Assembly (NCBI GenBank): GCA_036426205.1
Contig: CM071571.1
Coordinates: 112,795,676-112,859,675 of the forward strand
DNA: 64,000 nucleotides
Source of the DNA: Ascaphus truei
Lineage: Eukaryota > Chordata > Amphibia > Anura > Ascaphidae
Direction: 5' to 3'
Shown here: positions 57,203 through 64,000 of the stretch, in pieces
Layout of the letters: every line of letters begins with the position of its first letter
Numbering within the stretch: position 1 is the first letter of the stretch
Position numbers and translations under genes: made by a program
Notes under the pieces: model-generated
Databases searched by the model: none
Told to the model about the DNA's origin: nothing
What the model saw: the letters and a program-made list of their open reading frames with translations, nothing else

Positions 57203-58743
57203 AGGAGTCAGGATTGCGGCGCCCGGGGCGACCCTTCCTCATCTTCTTTACCTCCCGCTGCTGAGCGTGCGTGTGCCCCCTCGCTGGGCGCCACTTATCC
57301 CTCCTGCTTGCTCTGGGGGTTTCCCTTGTCCCCCAGCGTCCCCGGTCTCCTCTCCCCTGCCTGCTCTTCCCTCTCCCATGCGGCTGCCGTGTTGGTCTCC
57401 CGGCCGCGTGCAGGAACAAGCGCGCTCCGGGTGAGATATTATTTCACTGCGCTAGCAGTGAAACCATGCCCCCCAGTAGACGAACAAGACCTCCTGCCAA
57501 ATAAGAGCCATCACCTGCCTGCCAATCAAGTGGACCTATCCAAGATAGCTCCACGCACTCCTCCATGCCTGCCATCCACTCTGATTGGTCAGCCGCACTT
57601 TATATTGGCCTGTCCTCCCCATTCCAACTTCATTGCTCGACATAGTTGTTCCACTAGGATTACTCTCTGGCATTCTCTCTCTTATTCTCTCAGGTTACGA
57701 CTTTGGCTTGGCGGCACGTCTTCCCTGGCTCTCGACCCCGCCTTGGACAACGACCTTCCCGAATTCTCCAATCCCGGACTTGGCTAAACGCAACGACGAT
57801 GCCCTTCTTCACCGGTACCGTGCAGAATTGCTGAGTCTAACACCACCTGGCCTGGCAACGCCCTAAATCACCACCCTATGGACACGCTCCTTTTGCTTGC
57901 AGTGCGTGCCCATATATACGTTCCTCACCTCAGTAGAAAGGGATGGGTCTGTCTGCTGCGGGCAGCACCGGCGGAACACTGTTATTGGCCCGTCGCTCTT
58001 TATATACTCTCTCCCACCCGGCTTCACCTGCCGAGCATAATTCCTTTTATGGACATTACATGTGTTCTCCACAAGCCCTCTGGCTTGTTCCTGTGTTACT
58101 AATGATTTCGCTACGCTCTAGTTCTAGTTCTCGTCTCTAGTCCCTGGTTCCGGTGGCGCTGCTGTTTTCTCTCTACAACATAGGCCTTTGTTCCTGTTTC
58201 CTCCGAAGCTTGCTGCTGCTCTCCTACGCGAGGCCAAGTTTCTGCCTGCCTGGATTCTGCAACCTGCTGCACTCACCCCTAGCAGAGGTTACTGTTTGAT
58301 CCAGTGGCCTGCTGCTCTCTCCTCCCTTTGCAGTGCCCAGCTTTGGACTTTCTTGCGATAACACTGTTTACCAGTGCTGCCTGCGTGGTGCCCACTCCGG
58401 TCAACCTTCTCCTTGCTGAAGACTGGTACCATGGCCCGGTCGCCATCGTGTCCGCACAGGAACCCCGCTGCCACCCTGCCTATTAAGTTACTCTGAAGCA
58501 GGTCCTAACTTGACTAACCTGTTTGCCGAAACTCCGCCCTGGATAACGTTACCCTGAGTCTCCATCCTGACCTGGCTCGTCCACTGACTATGCTGCCCTC
58601 TCCATTCCTGACCCCTGCTATGTACGACTACGAACTGCCGCAATCTGGATCCGACTACGTGGTCTCCAGGTCGTGATTATATAACCAACCCACCTCAGCC
58701 CCAACGGTCCGGGTTCTGGTTTGTGGCGAGCACAACTGTGACA
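57203..58743 (+). repeat. Gypsy 3' LTR region
   Basis: The first 770 bases repeat 44805-45493. The next 770 have a TATA-like ctttatatactc at 57991 and end tttgtggcgagcacaactgt + gaca, the inverse of the LTR edge at 15837. The second half has no partner at the 5' side, so either the 5' LTR lost it or two LTR pieces were joined here. Confidence 0.55.
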
Positions 58744-59280
58744 TTTTGAAAGCATTAAGTTAGAGACGCCTGGCTAGCATTTGGGGATTTCCATTCCCTT
58801 TAGTGCTCCTGTTGGCGTAAAAGAGGACCTGGTAGACAGTAATTATTTTTTCTTACCCCATACTCCACTCAACTCCATGATCATGTGGTAAGAATTCAGT
58901 GTGTCTGGCAATTTTCCAGCAAACGTGTGATCGTGACACTAAGCCATACTGTATATTTTTGCTCCTGATACCTCCTTGCAAAAATAGGCTGTTTTAAAAC
59001 CTTTAACGTATCCCACTGATACCATAATTGGTACTATGTATTTGCTCCCAGCACATTGTGCTCCATGCAAGAGTACTGTGATGTAACAGTAATACTAATT
59101 GTATTAAAGGAAAGGATGCTCTAGACTAGATATAACGAATCTGTATTAATTACATAAAAAAATGCCAAACGTGCTAATAATGTACAAAATCTCTATAAAA
59201 ATGTCCAATAATATAAAAAATGTCACCAAAAAGCCTAATTGTCCAAATCAGGGTGGATGCTTCATCCTCTTGATTACTCC
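58744..59280. other. Non-coding, nothing recognised
   Basis: AT-rich sequence with no gene or clear repeat. Confidence 0.5.
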
Positions 59281-59639
59281 CAAACTCTCTTGTGAATTGA
59301 AGAAAAAAAAAAGTGGAAAGGAGAAGAGCACAAACTAACACCCCTCTGTGGTGCAGATTATTTTAATACGGAAAAAAAACAAATAAAACTTGGGGATAAA
59401 TCCCACTCACATTCTGTAGTACTGCATTCAGCACTCGGACTCAGCATTTAATAATAAAACAGTCAGCTGCCTCTGTCGTGTCTCTCCCGTCTTCTCTTGT
59501 GTGTCCTCTCCTTCAGTTGCCATCTGTGCCTGGTCACGCGCACCTGCGGCCTTGTACTTCCGGATCGCACTCCATTCTCCTTTGAGTGTAGGAGGGGGGA
59601 CTACAGGGGGTTCAGGCTAAACACAGATCAAACCGCTGA
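59281..59639. mobile_element. PLE terminal-repeat-like sequence
   Basis: Lies against the 5' side of a truncated PLE gene, has a poly-A/T and GC-rich half as in other terminal repeats here, but lacks a recognisable hammerhead core. Confidence 0.4.
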
Positions 59640-60215
59640 CCCAAAAATGTATTTTAGAGAATGACCGTTTTAAAACCTAAATTATCTAATAAACCGAAAT
59701 TAGCATATAAAATGAGTAAGTCTCTGAAAAATATTTTAGCTCCTACAGAATTGAAAACCAAACCCCAAGGAAATGGACAACAGTGCTGGATCCCAATGAA
59801 ACCGAATGGATACTATAAATGTGCGAAAAGTTGTTCAACATGAACCCATTCCGAAAGACAAAGTAAAACATTTCAGTCTAATATAACAGGAATTCAATAT
59901 ACAATTAAGCAATTTATGAATTGTAAAACTAAATATATTATTTATCTTCTTGAATGTCCTTGCGGACTCCAATACATTGGAAGGACAAAAAGAACTTTAA
60001 AGGAACATTTCATGGAACACAAAAGGAACATTGAAAAGGTTTTTTAACAGCATAGTGTTTCCAAACATCATAACAGTGAGAATCATAACAGTGATTCAAA
60101 AGGTTTGAAAATGAAAGGAATTGAATGTGTCACTTTGGGTCAGAGAGGGGGAAATAGGTTAAATAAATTGTGTAAGAGAGAAACCTATGGGATTTTCGAG
60201 TTGCATTTCTTAGAT
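59640..60215 (+). pseudogene. PLE GIY-YIG endonuclease fragment
   Basis: One frame with two stops (59841 and about 60044). It reads KLAYKMSKSLKNILAPTELK, a Cys-rich linker, KTKYIIYLLECPCGLQYIGR (GIY-YIG core), KEHFMEHKRNI, and RGGNRLNKLCKRETYGIFEL near the end. It is closest in pattern to the fragment at 2114-2521. The reverse transcriptase is missing; the last residues are cut by the foldback at 60214. Confidence 0.85.
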
Positions 60216-60450
60216 ATGGTGTAGCAGGTAGAGAATCGCTACCAGTGTATGAAGGTTCATGGGTGTGATTTGTGCATGGTCTGGTATAATTTATAAATTA
60301 TTATTTAATATACAGTAATACGTAATAAAATAATAATTTATAAATTATACATTATAATTAAAAAGAAATAATAATTTTACCATACCATGCAGAAATCGAG
60401 CCCATTACCCTTCATACACTAGTAGCGACTCTCTACCTGCTACACCATAT
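60214..60450. repeat. Foldback repeat with tRNA-like arms
   Basis: Arms 60214-60316 and about 60345-60450 are inverted copies from atggtgtagcaggtagag inward, around an AT-rich centre. The right arm on the minus strand has tagcaggtagagag and gggctcgatttctgc, close to tRNA A- and B-box consensus. It abuts a PLE end. Confidence 0.7.
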
Positions 60451-60559
60451 GATTGTTGTGATGTAATTGACTGTATTATCAAAGTTAACTTCTACTGCAC
60501 AGTACTGAAAGGCGATCCACGTTGTACCGGATTGCGCTATAACGGGTTTGATATATATA
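60451..60559. other. Short non-coding segment
   Basis: Contains attgcgctataacggg, also found as atcgcgctataacgga at 62206, possibly shared MITE sequence interrupted by the LTR. Confidence 0.4.
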
Positions 60560-61299
60560 TGTAACCCATCGACCCCCCCCCCCCAAACCTCATGTCGGCT
60601 ATCCTAGGGTGTCTCAACAAGGTCTGGCTACGTGTCTGAGTGTGGTGCATACCTGCTGGCAACAGGAGGGCCTGAGTCTCCCGCGGTGACATGGGGGACA
60701 ACAGGACAGATCTCTGGGGTGGATGCCTTCGTTCTCCTCTAATGGTGAGCACCTCCATCTGTAGTATGCCCCAGTGATATGGGGTGGAATCCCTACTGCA
60801 GAATCCCCTCCCAGGGATGAGAGATTCCAGTCTCACACACTGTCTCTTTAAATAGCAGCAGCTCTTTATTAGTCTCTCAGCAGTAGCAGTCAATGCAGTA
60901 TATACACAGCCAGTCCGCTGTCCTCCTTCAGGATGTCCCCTGTCTCCACTCTGGATTAAGGGCCACACAGAGTGGGGCTAGCTCTTCCCTCACCCCCTAT
61001 GCAGGGTGAGAGGTATTTGGTCCACCTAGATCTAGCAGCTCTACTCCTCTGGATACTAACTCCCTCAACTACTAACCAGCCAGACAAAATAGGAAGCGAC
61101 ACTGCTCTTTGTAGCTTTCAACAGGCACCGCCCCTATGTCTCTTGATTGGACACAGGGTCAGGTGAACTACCTTCACTGACTCAGGGCAAATGTCTGAAG
61201 CAGGGAAAATTCATTATTACTCCTGGCAGACCTGTCCTTACACAGAGATTACTGCCAGGAGGAGAGTAGAAATATAGCCAATAAACTTACCAGGGCTAC

Positions 61300-61300
<1 letters not shown>
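60560..61300 (-). mobile_element. Solo LTR, same family as 33834-34628
   Basis: On the minus strand starts tgtagccctggtaag and ends ggttaca, flanked by tata-type sequence on both sides. gccaggagtaataatg matches the plus-strand LTR. A plus-strand ctctttattag is the inverse of an aataaag signal. Confidence 0.7.
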
Positions 61301-61331
<31 letters not shown>

Positions 61332-61499
61332 AAAAAAAAAAAATCGGGTTTCAAAGAAGAGACTGTGGCATCCCTGCATTGTTTACATGAGCCATGTGCA
61401 ATGCTCTCTTCACATCCAGACACATGCGCTGTTCATGGCTATGGACAAAACACTACACAGACAGTATGGGCGGACAGTGTGTGTGTGTGGAGGAGAGAG

Positions 61500-61765
61500 T
61501 TACTGTGTGAGTAGAGAGGGGGATTACTGTTTGAGCAGGGGGTTACTGTGTGAGCAGGGGAGTACTGTGTGAGCAGGGGTGGGGTACTGTGTGAGCAGGG
61601 GGGGTACTGTGTGAGCAGGGGGGTACTGTGTGAGCAGGGGGGTACTGTGTGAGCAGGGGGGGTACTGTGTGAGCAGGTTGGGTTACTGTGTGAGCAGGGG
61701 GGTACTGTGAGCATGGGGGGATACTGTGAGCAGGGGAGGGTACTGTGTGAGCAGAGGGGGTAATT
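61500..61765. repeat. Minisatellite, unit about 19 bp
   Basis: About thirteen copies of tactgtgtgagcagggggg with small length changes in the G run. Confidence 0.9.
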
Positions 61766-62265
61766 CTGTGTGGTCTTTTGGTAATTCATTCTGTGTGGTC
61801 TTTCGGTTAACATGATAGATGCTGGCCTTTGAAGTGGTAGGGTGCTTTGTGATCATGGCCTTGAGCGCCCACAGCGTCCAGAACTCACACAGCACACAGA
61901 GTTCCCACAGAACGCGCACAGCGCACAGAACCCACAGCCCGCAAATAGCGCCCACAGCCACCCACAGAGCAGTGGCAGCACAATCTCATAAAAGGGAGAG
62001 GTAGGAGATCTTCAGCTTATGTCCTATTCACTTATACATTATTCTTCTGTTCTATTGTGCAGTTTGGTGGGTGTGGGGTTGTGTTTTTATTTTATTTTAA
62101 GCTTTTATTAATGTTTGTCCCAATTTTGCCCAAACCCTCCCACCCCCCTTGTAAAAACGGGAGCCACGTTAATACCGTGTTATATATGCGGATTTGCATT
62201 ATAGCGGATCGCGCTATAACGGAGTTAAGCTGTAATATATATACAGTATATATGTCTTTACCCCC
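61766..62265. other. Non-coding; possible MITE end
   Basis: cagaacccacagccc-type short repeats at 61870-61980. gcgctataacggagttaagctgtaat at 62210-62235 resembles a mariner-type end, no partner established. Confidence 0.35.
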
Positions 62266-62880
62266 ACCCAATGTGAGATTGGGTTGCTACCTGTATGTTT
62301 CATGTTGCTGTGCATACCTGTTGTAATCCAGGTGGCTTTCTGGGTGCTTCTCCCTCATATGGCAGCGCCTCCAGCCAGCATAGATCCTGGGGCCCAAGGA
62401 TGATCCATGCTGGCAACTTCTTATTGTCCAGACAGTTAGCCACACAGGGAGATGGTTCAATTGCTCTTTATTTGTACACAGCAGAAGTCAGACAGACTGT
62501 ACAGTCCTCCATTAGGGATAAGGCTTTGCAAGCCCCATCAAGCTTCTTATCCCTGGTGGTGCTCAAAGTATCACACACACCCACTCCTCAGGGGGAGGGG
62601 AGACAGACACACTATGACTTCTGGGAGAGTGTCAGTATCTTCTCAGGGTGTGGGCTTGTAACCCTGCCCCATAGCAAGGCAGGTCTGATACTGATAGGCA
62701 TCACAGTAACTGCATGTGACCAAACCAGTATTCTCACTAGGAGGACACTCTTTGGTTGTTGCTAGGCCCGCCCCTGGATACACTTACTGTATCCAAGGCT
62801 GCAATAGCACACTACGCCTTCATGAGGAAATAACCATGGTAAGTTGGTTTGTCATCTTGTGCCACAGGCACTAGAAATAG
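62266..62880 (-). mobile_element. LTR-like sequence
   Basis: Organised like the minus-strand LTR at 60560 (gctctttatttgtacacagc, the inverse of an aataaag signal; then short GC-rich promoter-like sequence), but edges could not be set. Confidence 0.3.
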
Positions 62881-62940
62881 ATTATTGATGTCTTTAGGAC
62901 AGGGAAAGAATGTTTCTGTAAATTATGTGGGAAGAGTTAG

Positions 62941-63621
62941 CACTTGTAAAACATACTGCACACCTAACAAGCTCCTATTGAACCCCCAAAATAACCACAA
63001 CATATATATAAGCATATGAGTGTCACAGAGCAGTGCTACTGAGCATGGCAATATATATTTAAAACCAGAGACAGAACATAAAACACAGACAAAGCTCAGT
63101 TTTAGCACATCCAGTGAAACTCATACACGGTACAGTGCCTAAATATATATGTATAAATATCTCTAATTCAGAGTGCTTTTCCTGGTAATGTACAGGTTAA
63201 TAAAAGCTTCAATCAGACATAGAACTTTGCAACAAATATTGACAGATTTACTATAAATCATTCTTCCTGTTATTACACAGGTTATTAAGAATTTATATTA
63301 GCGTTAGGGACCCCTGAATTGTGGTCTGCCGTGCAGTTGGCTCAGGGGCTTACAACAATTTTGGCCAAAAATGTTAAACTAAAAGACCATTTTACTTAAT
63401 AGATATTTATACATATATATTTAGGCACTGTACCGTGTATGAGTTCACTGGATGTGCTAAAACTGAGCTTTGTCTGTGTTTTATGTTCTGTCTATGGTTT
63501 TAAATATATATTGCCATGCTCAGTAGCACTCCTCTGTGACACTCATATGCTTATATATATGTTGTGGTTATTTTGGGGGTTCAATAGGAGCTTGTTAGGT
63601 GTCCAGTATGTTTTACAATTG
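62941..63621. repeat. Large inverted repeat, arms about 220 bp
   Basis: 62941-63162 and 63398-63621 are inverted copies; landmarks are cacctaacaagctcctattg, gctcagttttagcacatcc and gtacagtgcctaaatatata with their inverses. The 235-base loop is itself one copy of a direct repeat. Confidence 0.9.
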
Positions 63622-64000
63622 TTGTTCAGCTAGTCTTGGCTGATTGGAGGGTGGCAAACTCCTACCTAATTGTAGCTCACCCCCTCCCACATTTAAATGG
63701 TTAAGGGCTCACTCCATAGTATCGTCCACTCAGGGGAACTTGCTTGCTTGCAGTTTGGTTGTGACAACTCTAATTCAGAGTGCTTTTCCTGGTAATGTAC
63801 AGGTTAATAAAAGCTTCAATCAGACTTAGAACTTTGCAACAAATATTGACAGATTTACTATAAATCATTCTTCCTGTTATTACACAGGTTATTAAGAATT
63901 TATATTAGCGTTAGGGACCCCTGAATTGTGGTCTGCTGTGCAGTTGGCTCAGGGGCTTACAACAATTTTGACCAAAAATGTTAAACTAAAAGACCATTTT
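63161..64000. repeat. Direct repeat, 233 bp, offset 607, continues past window end
   Basis: 63161-63393 and 63768-64000 match without gaps and with three mismatches seen (positions near 63219, 63331, 63363). The match is still going at the last base. Confidence 0.92.

Larger units (their letters stand above)
44601..58743 (+). mobile_element. Sushi-like Ty3/Gypsy retrotransposon, heavily rearranged
   Basis: A gag and protease region (45502-46835) and an integrase C-terminus with chromodomain remnant (56727-57170) lie in the same direction between two related long repeats (44805-45493 and 57203-57975). The outer bases are tgtcacg and gtgaca. Reverse transcriptase, RNase H and most of integrase are absent; in their place are a tandem array, very noisy sequence and a LINE. 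No target duplication was found, so it may be two partial copies rather than one. Confidence 0.65.

Noticed and set aside
60214..60316. Functional tRNA gene
   Set aside because: No complete cloverleaf or acceptor stem can be formed; only A- and B-box-like segments exist.

Overview
The window is nuclear DNA of a vertebrate, most likely an amphibian and probably a frog with a large, repeat-rich genome. This is inferred from the repeat content: several Penelope-like elements (PLEs), an L2-type and an L1/Tx1-type LINE, a Sushi-like Ty3/Gypsy element with a chromodomain remnant, a PIF/Harbinger DNA transposon with a separate Myb-like gene, Tigger-like and mariner-like MITEs, and solo LTRs. Operons, ribosome binding sites and bacterial features are absent. 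Only one short stretch (about 28.2-28.65 kb) looks like host protein-coding sequence, and I could not identify it.

Layout. 1-4.5 kb: an L2-like LINE split by a 2.86-kb PLE insertion with a 12-bp target duplication. 4.5-11.8 kb: mostly non-coding, with a tandem repeat, an LTR-like piece and a foldback repeat. 11.8-17.1 kb: nested PLE debris, a solo LTR and a 1.7-kb near-perfect palindrome made of two PLE terminal repeats. 17.1-19.3 kb: an L1/Tx1-type ORF2. 19.3-27.7 kb: three more PLE copies, one nearly intact and one inserted into another with a 14-bp target duplication. 27.7-29.7 kb: a GC-rich island with an exon-like coding segment, then mini- and microsatellites. 30-36 kb: non-coding with a solo LTR. 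36.0-44.26 kb: a complete-looking Harbinger transposon carrying three younger MITEs. 44.6-58.7 kb: a Sushi-like Gypsy element with gag and protease at one end and integrase C-terminus and LTR at the other; its middle is replaced by a tandem array, a stretch of very noisy sequence and a degraded LINE. 58.7-64 kb: a PLE endonuclease fragment, a tRNA-like foldback, an LTR, a minisatellite, and a large inverted/direct repeat that runs off the end.

The strongest biological signal is in the PLE terminal repeats. Seven loci carry the same small RNA-like motif, CUGANGA - short hairpin - GAAACGCGU, and in the best four the flanks pair to form stem I. This is the expected layout of the minimal hammerhead ribozymes known from PLEs. 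In two insertions the ribozymes occur as mirror-image pairs, and in one the two copies share a single palindromic stem-I sequence at the exact centre of a 1.6-kb palindrome.

The second coherent unit is the Harbinger transposon. It has convergent Myb-like and DDE-transposase genes with recognisable introns, 3-bp target duplications and dense GCCGAT/ATCGGC motifs under both ends. Its transposase gene is broken by a MITE. Coordinates of element edges are read by eye and are good to a few bases where a target duplication is given, otherwise to tens of bases.
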